Assembly (NCBI RefSeq): GCF_003399635.1
Contig: NZ_NBXB01000028.1
Coordinates: 1-64,000, forward strand
Direction of reading: 5' to 3'
Source: Subtercola boreus
GTDB lineage: Bacteria; Actinomycetota; Actinomycetes; Actinomycetales; Microbacteriaceae
DNA: 64,000 bases
A model generated the notes under the pieces. That model ran no database searches. It was not told where the DNA came from and was given only the letters and a program-made list of their open reading frames with translations. Below, in pieces: positions 36,252-43,846 of the stretch. Position 1 is the stretch's first letter. Each line of letters opens with the position of its first letter. Both the position numbers and the translations under genes were made by a program.

Positions 36252-36285
36252 GCCGCCGACCCCCTGAGCCCCCGACCCCCTGATC
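36240..36285 (+). repeat. 16-bp tandem array over the MFS stop codon
   Basis: CCGACCCCCTGAGCC-type units start at 36240, 36256 and 36272. The first contains the MFS stop codon TGA (36249-36251), so the array copies the gene end itself. Confidence 0.7.
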
Positions 36286-36441
36286 GTGCGGGACTGCTGC
36301 GAGACCAACGACATCCTCTACACGGAGACGTCGCTCACCGAGTCGTACGGCATCGTGGTGCGCTACCTGAACGAAGTGGGGCTCGCCGCCCCGGGATCCT
36401 TTCGACTGCCCGATGGCGGCGAGCCTCCGCTGAGGGTGTGA
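36286..36441 (+). pseudogene. Small ORF, possible remnant of a fatty-acid desaturase
   Basis: A 51-codon frame from GTG 36286 to TGA 36441 reads CCETNDILYTETSLTESYG, then VVRYLNEVG. The pattern of a short helix, YTETSL and a following R.L..VG resembles the C-terminal end of actinobacterial acyl-CoA desaturases, in my recollection, but the histidine boxes that would identify the enzyme are absent. It may be the last 50 codons of a deleted gene. The alternative is a short real gene of unknown function. Confidence 0.35.
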
Positions 36442-36448
36442 AGGGTGC

Positions 36449-36820
36449 CTAGCTGACACCCTTGAGGTCGATGACGAAGATGAGGGTCCGCCCGGAGAGC
36501 GCGTGCCCGCCGCCCGCAGCACCGTAGGCCAGCGCCGGCGGAACGGTGAGCTTGCGGCGACCGCCGACCTTCATGCCGGGGATGCCCTGCTGCCATCCGG
36601 CGATCAGCTGGCGGAGCGGGAAGTTGATCGAGGTACCACGGCTCCACGACGAGTCGAACTCGTCGCCGGATTCGTAGTCGACGCCCAGGTAGTGCACGTC
36701 GACGGTCGAACCGGCGGTGGCTTCGGGGCCGTCGCCTTCGACGATGTCGAGGATTTCGAGACCCTCGGGGGCGGGGCCTTCGGGGGCGTCGAGTTCTGGC
36801 TTGGTGTTGAGATCTGTCAT
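36449..36820 (-). CDS. FKBP-type peptidyl-prolyl cis-trans isomerase
   Basis: This 123-residue cytoplasmic FKBP catalyses proline isomerisation. Family residues are VDVHYLGVDYESGDEFDSSW, the INFPLRQLIAGWQQGIPGM core and GGRRKLTVPPALAYG. There is no signal peptide. It follows helD on the minus strand with a 7-bp gap, so it is probably cotranscribed. A 7-bp inverted repeat (AAGGGTG/CACCCTT, 36441-36463) covers its stop and may act as a terminator. Confidence 0.93.
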   Translation of the reverse strand: MTDLNTKPELDAPEGPAPEGLEILDIVEGDGPEATAGSTVDVHYLGVDYESGDEFDSSWSRGTSINFPLRQLIAGWQQGIPGMKVGGRRKLTVPPALAYGAAGGGHALSGRTLIFVIDLKGVS

Positions 36821-36827
36821 AGCTCTA

Positions 36828-39080
36828 TCAAACCACGTCAGCTTCGACCACGAAGGTCAGTCGCTGCGTCGGCCGGGTCATCGCCACGTAGAGCGCCGAC
36901 GCGCCGCGCGGGATGTCAGTGAGGATGCGTTCGGGATCCACGATCACCACCGAGTCGAACTCGAGCCCCTTCGCCTCCTGCGGGGTCATCACCGCGACCT
37001 GGCGGGTGAGTCCGGACGCCCCGAGACCGACCTCGCCCGGGAGGGCCGCGCTGAGCGTGTCGAACGTGCTCTGCAGCAGGTCGGACAGCACGATGACACC
37101 GGTCGTTCCGAGCGACGCGATCCGTCGGTCGGCCAGCACCGCCTCGAGTGTCGAGTGCACCGTCGTGATCGGCCACTCGCTCTCCCGCACCGATGTCGAG
37201 CGGGTCACCGGGAGCCCGCGCCGCTCGGCCATCTCCTGGGCGGCCTCGGCGATCTGGGTGGGGGTCCGATAGTTGACCGTCAACTCCTCGAGCCGCCAGC
37301 CCTCGCCCTGCTTCGCCCGGCCGACGAGCGGCGCGACGGCCTCGCTCCAGCTCCGCGCGCTCGATGCCGCACTGGCCTGGGCGATGTCGCCGACGATCGT
37401 GAAGGAGCGGAGCGGCCCTCGGCGCCGGAGGAGACGCCACTGCATCGGCGAGAGCTCCTGCGCCTCGTCGACCACGATGTGACCGTAGGTCCAGGTGCGG
37501 TCGGCCGCAGCCCGCTCGGCGGTGGTCGCCCGCGACGCCTGCTCGGCGAAGGTGTCGGCCAGGTCTTCGGCATGCACGAGCCCCTCGACATCCATGTTCC
37601 GGATGGCGTTCTCGGCGTTCTCGACATCGCGCTTGCGCTGCTTCTTGGCCTCGCGGTCGACGGCGGCATTCCGGTCGCTGTGTTCGCCCAGATGCTCCGC
37701 CGCCTCGTCGAGCAGCGGCACATCGGAGACCGTGAACGGGGCGTCGCGGTCGCGGGCAAGGAGCGCGCGCTTCTCGGGGGTCCAGTTCGGGGTGAGGCTT
37801 GCGAGCCATTGCGGGCGCGCGTAGAGATCCTGCAGGAGCTTCTGGGGGGTGAGCGGGATCCACGCCGTGTTCAGCGCCACACGCACGTCGTACGCCGAGC
37901 GGAGGTCTTCGCGGAGCATCCCGTAGTCGTCCTCGTCGACGGTGTTGCCGTGCGATCGCAGTTGCGCGGCGAGGGATCGGGTCATCTCGTTCAGAGCCGT
38001 CTTGACGAAGGTGACCCGCGCCTCGTTGTAGGGCTTCCGGCTCTCGTGCGCCCGGGTGATGGCCGTGGCGATCACGTGCGGCTCGAGCGTGAGCGACTCG
38101 CCGTTCACGTCGAGCACCTGCGCCTCGGCGGGCACCTGCTGGCGGGAGCGGATGGCGCGCTCGATCAACGACGCCATCTCGGTGGCCCCCTTGACCCTCG
38201 CGACCTCGGGCGCATCTTCGACCGTCGCGTCGACGCCCGGGAAGAGCTGGCCCACGCTTGCGAGCACGACTCCGGTCTCGCCGAGGCTCGGCAGCACGGC
38301 CTCGATGTACTGCAGGAACGCGCGCGACGGACCGACCACGAGCACACCGGATGACCGCAGGCGGTCACGGAACGAATAAAGAAGGTACGCCGCCCGGTGC
38401 AGCGCCACGGCGGTCTTGCCAGTGCCAGGCCCGCCCTGCACGACGAGCACGCCGGGCAGCTCCGATCGGATGATGCGATCCTGCTCGGCCTGGATCGTCG
38501 CCACGATATCGTGCATGCGGCCGGTGCGCTCGGCCGAAAGCGACGCCATCAGCGCACCCTCCCCCTGCAGCGCGCTCGCCTCGTCGTCGGTGATGGAGGC
38601 GCCGTCGAAGATCTCATCCTCGATCTTCACGATCTTGCGGCCCCGGCTGAGCAGGTGACGGCGGGACCGGATGCCCATCGGCGTGGCCGCTGTGGCCTGG
38701 TAGAAGGGGCCCGCCTGCGGCACGCGCCAGTCGAGCAGGATCGGCTTCAGGTTCTCATCCCGCAGGCCGATGCGGCCGATGTAGCGGAAGCGCCCGTCGT
38801 CTTCTGTCTCAGCGGCGCCGTCCGCGCCATCCCCGCCGTCAGGCTCCGCCACCTCGAGGCGACCGAAGGCCAGGCGTTCATCGACCTCATTGAGCTGCAC
38901 GATGCGGTCTTCGAACACCCTCGCGAAGGCATCGCGCTCTGAGCGGCTCTGGTGGTTGCCCCCCACGTCCTGTCGGTGCACCCGCTCGAGCTGCCGCTGG
39001 GCATCCGTCCGCAGCTCGTCGAGGCGCGCATAGAGGGTCGCAACGTAGTCGCGCTCTCGATCAAGTTCGGAAGAAACCAC
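36828..39080 (-). CDS. helD: HelD-like SF1 helicase / RNA polymerase recycling factor
   Basis: This 750-residue UvrD-like ATPase has the HelD layout: an N-terminal coiled-coil arm (YVATLYARLDELRTDAQRQL), Walker A (GGPGTGKTAVALHRAAY), DEAQE-type Walker B (IVVDEAQELSPMQW), and the C-terminal motifs VNYRTPTQIAE and EFDSVVIVDPE. HelD releases stalled RNA polymerase from DNA, and the HelR branch also displaces rifampicin. GTG 39080 is preferred because GAGGGG lies seven bases upstream; the longer open frame has weak coding character. Confidence 0.9.
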   Translation of the reverse strand: MVSSELDRERDYVATLYARLDELRTDAQRQLERVHRQDVGGNHQSRSERDAFARVFEDRIVQLNEVDERLAFGRLEVAEPDGGDGADGAAETEDDGRFRYIGRIGLRDENLKPILLDWRVPQAGPFYQATAATPMGIRSRRHLLSRGRKIVKIEDEIFDGASITDDEASALQGEGALMASLSAERTGRMHDIVATIQAEQDRIIRSELPGVLVVQGGPGTGKTAVALHRAAYLLYSFRDRLRSSGVLVVGPSRAFLQYIEAVLPSLGETGVVLASVGQLFPGVDATVEDAPEVARVKGATEMASLIERAIRSRQQVPAEAQVLDVNGESLTLEPHVIATAITRAHESRKPYNEARVTFVKTALNEMTRSLAAQLRSHGNTVDEDDYGMLREDLRSAYDVRVALNTAWIPLTPQKLLQDLYARPQWLASLTPNWTPEKRALLARDRDAPFTVSDVPLLDEAAEHLGEHSDRNAAVDREAKKQRKRDVENAENAIRNMDVEGLVHAEDLADTFAEQASRATTAERAAADRTWTYGHIVVDEAQELSPMQWRLLRRRGPLRSFTIVGDIAQASAASSARSWSEAVAPLVGRAKQGEGWRLEELTVNYRTPTQIAEAAQEMAERRGLPVTRSTSVRESEWPITTVHSTLEAVLADRRIASLGTTGVIVLSDLLQSTFDTLSAALPGEVGLGASGLTRQVAVMTPQEAKGLEFDSVVIVDPERILTDIPRGASALYVAMTRPTQRLTFVVEADVV

Positions 39081-39140
39081 GTGTGCACCCCTCAAAAATC
39101 CGGCACACAATTCTAGCCCCGCCACGACGGCCGGGCGGCC

Positions 39141-39194
39141 CAGCAGCGCTCAGCCAGCCAGCAGCGCTCAGCCAGCCAGCAGCGCTCAGCCAGC
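39141..39194 (-). repeat. 18-bp tandem array over the prsW stop codon
   Basis: Three identical units CAGCAGCGCTCAGCCAGC (as read on the plus strand) are present. The prsW stop (39186-39188) is inside the unit nearest the gene; since 18 is divisible by three, every unit presents the stop in the same frame. AGCGCT palindromes in each unit can pair with one another. Confidence 0.85.
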
Positions 39195-40385
39195 CAGAGG
39201 CGCGGCGCGGTCGGCCACGACGGCGGCCAGCAGGTCGGACTCCTGCTGCTCGACGCCGATCCGGTTGCGGCCCGTGATGAGGCGCTGCCGGGTGAAGGCA
39301 AGGGCCGTCGAATCGTGGATGAACCGGCGCATCTGCTTCGTCTTCGGAACAGGCTGCCGGCGCGCCCAGGCGGTGGCGGAACGGCGCCCGATGCCGGTCG
39401 AGAGCATGTCGACCTCGGCCGGCACGAACCAGCCCACCTCCTGGTATTCGGTGAGCCGTGCGCGGGTGAGCCTCGCCTCCGCGCGCCGGAGCAGCACCAC
39501 TCCCACGATCGCCAACACGAAGAGGGGCACCTGGATGACCGCGTACGCGAAGAGGAATCCTTCGATGCCGTCGGCGACGACCGTGCTGCCGTTCCAGAGG
39601 GCGTGCAGCAGCATCGCGCAGAACAGACCCACGAGGAACAGACCAGCGACCGGCCAGAACCCGCGGCGGCGGGAGGCGAAACCGAGTGCGATCCCCGTGC
39701 AGGAGGTGAACATGACGTGGGCGAACGGTCCCATGATGCCGCGGAGCGCGAATGTGACCCCGAGCGAGACTCCCCCGCCCTCGATCAGTGACGACCCGAA
39801 GTAGAGGATGTTCTCGGTGAACGCGAAACCGCCTGCGACGGTCGCGGCGTAGACCAGGCCGTCGACGGGGCCGTCGAACGTGCGCCGCAGCACGAGGAAG
39901 ATGAGCAGCACACCGAGTCCCTTCGCGCTCTCCTCGACAATCGGCGCCTGCACCACTGCGCCGAAGACGTCGCTCGGCACCGCCTGCCCGTCGCTGGCCA
40001 CATAGACGAGGATCTGCACGCCGGCGTCGACCAACAGGGCGAGGGCGACGGATGCCGCAGATCCCCAGAGGAAGGCGAACCAGAGGGCGCCGCGCGGCTC
40101 GGGCTCCCACCGGTCGATGAGCCGCACGACGAGCAGCACCACGGTGAGGGGAATGAGCGCAATGATTCCGCAGATGAGAGCCGCGACGGGCCCGATCGAG
40201 ATTATCACGTAGCCGAGCACCAACAGGAACACGAAGCTGAGCACACACAGCACGATCACTCCCAGCACGAAACCGGTGCTCACCGGCTTCTTCGGGGTCG
40301 GTGCCGACCAGACCGGGGTGGGCGGCGCCTCGGCAGGGCTCCGTGAAACGGCAGGAGGCGTGCCTCCGACAGACGCAATCGTCAT
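39186..40385 (-). CDS. PrsW-like membrane intramembrane metalloprotease
   Basis: This 399-residue protein has about eight transmembrane helices and the PrsW-family residues: EESAKG (E-E-x-x-K) in APIVEESAKGLGVLL, AFTENILYF (F-x-x-x-E-N), and two histidines in GPFAHVMFTS and LLHALWN. The family releases anti-sigma factors or acts on membrane proteins by zinc-dependent cleavage. An N-terminal Pro/Ala-rich tail and a long C-terminal cytoplasmic region follow. A GAGGA site precedes the ATG, and a TATGCT box lies further upstream. Its target is unknown. Confidence 0.87.
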   Translation of the reverse strand: MTIASVGGTPPAVSRSPAEAPPTPVWSAPTPKKPVSTGFVLGVIVLCVLSFVFLLVLGYVIISIGPVAALICGIIALIPLTVVLLVVRLIDRWEPEPRGALWFAFLWGSAASVALALLVDAGVQILVYVASDGQAVPSDVFGAVVQAPIVEESAKGLGVLLIFLVLRRTFDGPVDGLVYAATVAGGFAFTENILYFGSSLIEGGGVSLGVTFALRGIMGPFAHVMFTSCTGIALGFASRRRGFWPVAGLFLVGLFCAMLLHALWNGSTVVADGIEGFLFAYAVIQVPLFVLAIVGVVLLRRAEARLTRARLTEYQEVGWFVPAEVDMLSTGIGRRSATAWARRQPVPKTKQMRRFIHDSTALAFTRQRLITGRNRIGVEQQESDLLAAVVADRAAPLAG

Positions 40386-40413
40386 GATGATTCCTCAGAT
40401 CAAGTGATATTCG

Positions 40414-40419
40414 AGCATA
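40414..40419 (-). promoter_or_regulatory. -10 box for prsW
   Basis: TATGCT on the minus strand, 28 bases before the prsW ATG, with GAGGA about seven bases before the start; a conventional leadered promoter, divergent from the box at 40455. Confidence 0.45.
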
Positions 40420-40454
40420 CTGGGCGGCGGCAGGCCGCACGAGTCGTCGAACAG

Positions 40455-40460
40455 TAAAAT
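40455..40460 (+). promoter_or_regulatory. -10 box for the DUF6328-yihY operon
   Basis: TAAAAT, six bases before ATG 40467. Confidence 0.55.
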
Positions 40461-40466
40461 CGCAGG

Positions 40467-40979
40467 ATGAGCGAACCCGTGCACGAACCCGAGTCGGAGA
40501 CGAGCAAGCTCGAGCGCAACTGGACCGAATTGCTGCAGGAGCTCCGGGTCGTCCAGACCGGAACGCAGATCCTCACCGGATTCCTGCTCACCCTCCCCTT
40601 CCAAGCACAGTTCCCGGCGCTCACGCCCTTCCAGAGAACCCTCTATCTCTGTCTCGTCATCGGCGCGGCCCTGGCCACCGCCCTCGCGCTCGCGCCGGTG
40701 AGCGTGCACCGGGCGCTCTTCCGGCTCGGCGACAAGCGTCAGATCGTCGACACCGGCAATGGTCTGGCCATTGTCACACTTGCGGTGGTCGCACTCGTGC
40801 TCACAGGAACGATCACCTTCGTCTTCGATGTGGTGGTCGGCGACACGGCTGCACTGGTGGTCGGCAGTGCGGCCCTCGTCGTGCTTGCCTCACTCTGGGT
40901 GGCTCTGCCGCTCAGAGTGAGGTCGCGCGGCAGGACGGAGAACAGCAGTTCCGATCACAACGGGCCCCCCCGCGCGTGA
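40467..40979 (+). CDS. DUF6328 family membrane protein
   Basis: This 170-residue protein has the DUF6328 pattern: NWTELLQELRVVQTGTQILTG then FLLTLPFQ, four transmembrane helices and a charged tail. The family is common in actinobacteria and has no assigned function. The downstream yihY-like gene starts in its end (GTGA), so the two are coupled. A TAAAAT box lies six bases before the ATG. Confidence 0.82.
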   Translation: MSEPVHEPESETSKLERNWTELLQELRVVQTGTQILTGFLLTLPFQAQFPALTPFQRTLYLCLVIGAALATALALAPVSVHRALFRLGDKRQIVDTGNGLAIVTLAVVALVLTGTITFVFDVVVGDTAALVVGSAALVVLASLWVALPLRVRSRGRTENSSSDHNGPPRA

Positions 40980-42058
40980 CCGCCGACGACGATGTGCTGA
41001 ACCCCCTCGCCGGCCTCACCAAGCCCGGGCTCCGCGAACGGAGCAGCCACGCCGAGTACCGTGAGCTCGACCGGCATGCGCTGCTGTACGCCGCCCGCCG
41101 CACGTACCACGGGTTCATCCTGCACCGCGGAATCGATTCGGGCGCCGCCCTCACCTTCTACTCAGCGCTCGCGCTCTTCCCCTCCGTGCTGGCCATCGTG
41201 TCGATCGTCAGCCTCCTCGACCCCGAGGGTGACGTGGTGAAGGTCATCCTGAGCGTCATCGATTCGTTCGTGCCCGAGGCCACCCTGCAGACCACCCGGC
41301 TCGCCCTCGAGCAGTTCACCCGAACACCGGATCCAATCGTCCCGCTCGTGGCCGGCATCGCCCTCACGATCTGGACGGTCGCCAGTTACGCCACGGCCTT
41401 CGGGCGCATGGTGAACGGCGTCTACGAGATCGAGGAGGGCCGCCGGTTCTTCAAGCTTCGCATCCTGATGCTGGTCGAGTCGCTCGCCCTGATTGTGATG
41501 CTCTTCGTGATCGCCATCACGGTCATCGTCACCCCGGATGTGGCGCGCACGATCGTGAACTCCCTGCATTGGCCACCGCTCGCCGCCGATGTCTGGAACG
41601 TGCTGAAGTGGCCGTTGCTCGCGGCCTTCGCCGTGTTCACCGTCATCGTGCTCTACTACGGCACCCCGAACATCAGGCGCCGCCGGGTGCGCTGGCTCTC
41701 CCTGGGCGCCGGCTTCTCGATCGCCGCGTGGGCGCTGACCACCGCCGCCTATTCGATCTACGTAGCGCACTTTGCCTCATCCGACAGGTTCTACGGACTC
41801 CTCGGCGGGGCGATCCTCACCCTGGTCTGGCTGTTCCTCTCCAACCTCGTGCTGGTGGTCGGTGCGGAGGTGGATGCCGAACTCACCCGTGCCCGCGAGC
41901 TCCTGAAGGGAGTCGAGGCCGAGCAGGTCATCCCGGTGATCCCCCGCGACGAGCAGCGGAATGCCATCCTCGCGAAGCGCATGCACCACGACATCAGCGA
42001 GGGCCGCGCCATCCGTGCCCGCGCAATGGAGCTGGCCGACCCCGACTACGAGATCTGA
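40976..42058 (+). CDS. YihY/BrkB family membrane protein
   Basis: This 360-residue protein has six transmembrane helices and the YihY family motifs: GAALTFYSALALFPSVLAIVS near the first helix, ALTIWTVASYATAFGRMVNGVYE, YYGTPNIRRRRVRWLSLGA and FYGLLGGAILTLVWLFLSN. The family was once annotated as tRNA-processing RNase BN in error, and its role is open. It starts at GTG overlapping the DUF6328 stop. It converges on aspA across a 214-bp gap. Confidence 0.9.
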   Translation: MTADDDVLNPLAGLTKPGLRERSSHAEYRELDRHALLYAARRTYHGFILHRGIDSGAALTFYSALALFPSVLAIVSIVSLLDPEGDVVKVILSVIDSFVPEATLQTTRLALEQFTRTPDPIVPLVAGIALTIWTVASYATAFGRMVNGVYEIEEGRRFFKLRILMLVESLALIVMLFVIAITVIVTPDVARTIVNSLHWPPLAADVWNVLKWPLLAAFAVFTVIVLYYGTPNIRRRRVRWLSLGAGFSIAAWALTTAAYSIYVAHFASSDRFYGLLGGAILTLVWLFLSNLVLVVGAEVDAELTRARELLKGVEAEQVIPVIPRDEQRNAILAKRMHHDISEGRAIRARAMELADPDYEI

Positions 42059-42114
42059 CAGCCCACCGCCTCCTTCCCACCCTCCCCCTCCCACCTTCCC
42101 ACCCATCGATCCCC

Positions 42115-42155
42115 CGAAATCTGTCGCAATGGGTGCCGGATACCGACAGTTTTCG
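42115..42155. repeat. Palindromic element family A, copy 2 (41 bp)
   Basis: Arms CGAAATCTGTCG and CGACAGTTTTCG (one mismatch) enclose a 17-base loop with TGCCGGATA; length and loop match copy 1 at 9620. It lies between the convergent yihY and aspA genes, and CGACAG followed by TTTTCG would terminate plus-strand transcripts. Confidence 0.75.
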
Positions 42156-42164
42156 GTGTTTCGA

Positions 42165-42262
42165 CGGGAGGCGGGTGGGAGTGCGGGGAGGGAGGGAGGG
42201 GAGGGAGGGAGGGAGGGGAGGGAGGGAGGGAGGGAGGGGAGGGAGATGGGTGGGGGGCGGCG
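42165..42262 (+). repeat. G-rich GGGA tract, potential G-quadruplex
   Basis: About 90 bases made almost only of GGGA, GGGGA and GGGT blocks provide many runs of three or four guanines with one- to three-base loops. On the plus strand it can fold as several G-quadruplexes. A pyrimidine-rich stretch at 42070-42114 could pair with part of it, with the family-A palindrome between the two. Confidence 0.75.
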
Positions 42263-42272
42263 AGTGCGGGGG

Positions 42273-43817
42273 TCAGTCGAGGTCGGGCTCGCCCGGGTTC
42301 ATCACGGCCTCAACGTCGGCAGCGATCACCGGGATGGAGCTGGTGATCGTCTCGAGGCCCGAGAGCCGCGCGGGCGAGAGCAGTTTGGTGACACGCTCGC
42401 GGGTCATCAGGTCGGCCTCCACCACGAGGTCGGCGATGTTCCGGCCAGTCAGCAGGGCCGTCTTGGCCAGGGCAGACGACGCCGAGTAGCCGATGTACGG
42501 GGTGAGCGCCGTCACCACACCCACCGACGTGGAGACGAGCCGGTCGAGCCGGTCGACATTCGCCGTGATGCCGTCGACGCAGTTGACGCGGAGCGTGTGG
42601 CAGCCCTGCGTCATCCAGGCGACGCTCTGCAGCAGCGAGTGCGCGATGACGGGTTCAAAGGCGTTCAGCTGCAACTGGCCGCCCTCGGCCGCCATGGTCA
42701 CCGTGAGATCGGCCCCGGCGACCGAGAACGCGATCTGGTTGACGACCTCCGGGATGACGGGGTTCACCTTGCCCGGCATGATGCTCGACCCGGCCTGGCG
42801 TGCCGGCAGGTTGATCTCACCGAAACCGGCCTGCGGGCCGCTGGAGAGCAGCCGGAGGTCGTTGCAGATCTTCGACAGCTTGATGGCGGAGCGCTTCAGG
42901 ATGCCCGACACGGTCATGAAGACACCGGCGTCGCTCGTCGCCTCGATGAGGTCGGGAGCCGTCACGTACTCGAATCCGGTCAGCTCGCGGAGATGCCACC
43001 TGGCGCGCTCGGCATACCGCGGATCGGCGGTGATACCGGTGCCGATGGCGGTCGCCCCGAGGTTGATCTCCCAGAGCAGGGGAACCGTCTCGGTCATGCG
43101 GGCGTTGTCCTCGCCGAGGGTCGTGGCGAAGCCGTGGAACTCCTGGCCGAGGGTCATCGGCACGGCATCCTGCAGCTGGGTGCGGCCGATCTTCAGAACG
43201 TCATTGAACTCGAGCCCCTTCTTCGCGAAACTGGCGCGCAGCAGCTCGTGCTCGGCGATCAGGTCGTTCAGCCCGAAACCGACCGCCAGCTTCACCGCGG
43301 TCGGGTAGACGTCGTTGGTGCTCTGGCTGCGGTTCACATCGTCGAGCGGGTGGAGCAGATCGTAACGGCCCTTCGCCTCGCCCATCAGCTCCAGCGCGAT
43401 GTTGGCAAGCACCTCGTTCGCGTTCATGTTCGTCGACGTGCCGGCACCGCCCTGGATGACTCCCACCACGAACTGGTCGTGGAACGAACCCGCCCGCACG
43501 AGCTTGCACGCTTCGTCGATGAAGCGCGCCTTCTCGGGGTCGAGCACGCCGAGCTCGGCATTGGCTCGTGCCGCGGCCTGCTTGACGATCACCAGGGCGT
43601 CGACGAGGTCGGAGTAGACCGAGATGGGCCGCCTCGAGATGGGGAAGTTCTCCAGCGCCCGGGCAGTGTGGATGCCCCAGTAGGCCTCGAAGGGGATCTC
43701 GACCGACCCGAGCGAATCGGTCTCGGTGCGGGTGGCGGTCTCGGTGCGGGTGGCGGGATCCGTGCGGGTGGCGGGATCAGGATGCGTGGTGGCCTCGTGG
43801 GCAGTGATGTCTGACAC
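42273..43817 (-). CDS. aspA: Aspartate ammonia-lyase
   Basis: Aspartase (514 residues) converts aspartate to fumarate and ammonia. The fumarase/aspartase signature is clear (AGSSIMPGKVNPVIPEV), together with GRTQLQDAVPMTLGQEF and GGAGTSTNMNANEV. Fumarase and aspartase are close relatives, but QLQDAVPMTLGQEF and the FEAYWG start favour aspartase. The N-terminus has three hexapeptides (ATRTDP, ATRTET, ATRTET; residues 16-33) from an 18-bp tandem repeat, absent from ordinary aspartases. The GTG start at 43817 follows a TAGTGT box by seven bases. Confidence 0.9.
   Translation of the reverse strand: MSDITAHEATTHPDPATRTDPATRTETATRTETDSLGSVEIPFEAYWGIHTARALENFPISRRPISVYSDLVDALVIVKQAAARANAELGVLDPEKARFIDEACKLVRAGSFHDQFVVGVIQGGAGTSTNMNANEVLANIALELMGEAKGRYDLLHPLDDVNRSQSTNDVYPTAVKLAVGFGLNDLIAEHELLRASFAKKGLEFNDVLKIGRTQLQDAVPMTLGQEFHGFATTLGEDNARMTETVPLLWEINLGATAIGTGITADPRYAERARWHLRELTGFEYVTAPDLIEATSDAGVFMTVSGILKRSAIKLSKICNDLRLLSSGPQAGFGEINLPARQAGSSIMPGKVNPVIPEVVNQIAFSVAGADLTVTMAAEGGQLQLNAFEPVIAHSLLQSVAWMTQGCHTLRVNCVDGITANVDRLDRLVSTSVGVVTALTPYIGYSASSALAKTALLTGRNIADLVVEADLMTRERVTKLLSPARLSGLETITSSIPVIAADVEAVMNPGEPDLD
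43719..43772 (-). repeat. 18-bp coding tandem repeat at the aspA N-terminus
   Basis: Three 18-bp units encode the hexapeptides at residues 16-33. The sequence of the units is almost identical and in frame, so they probably arose by slippage. Confidence 0.75.
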
Positions 43818-43824
43818 CCCGACG

Positions 43825-43830
43825 ACACTA
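43825..43830 (-). promoter_or_regulatory. -10 box for aspA
   Basis: TAGTGT on the minus strand, seven bases before the GTG start. Confidence 0.4.
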
Positions 43831-43846
43831 CCCGGGAGCGCTCCGG

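Noticed and set aside
39141-39194. Short CRISPR-like repeat near prsW
   Set aside because: No spacers; a simple tandem repeat.
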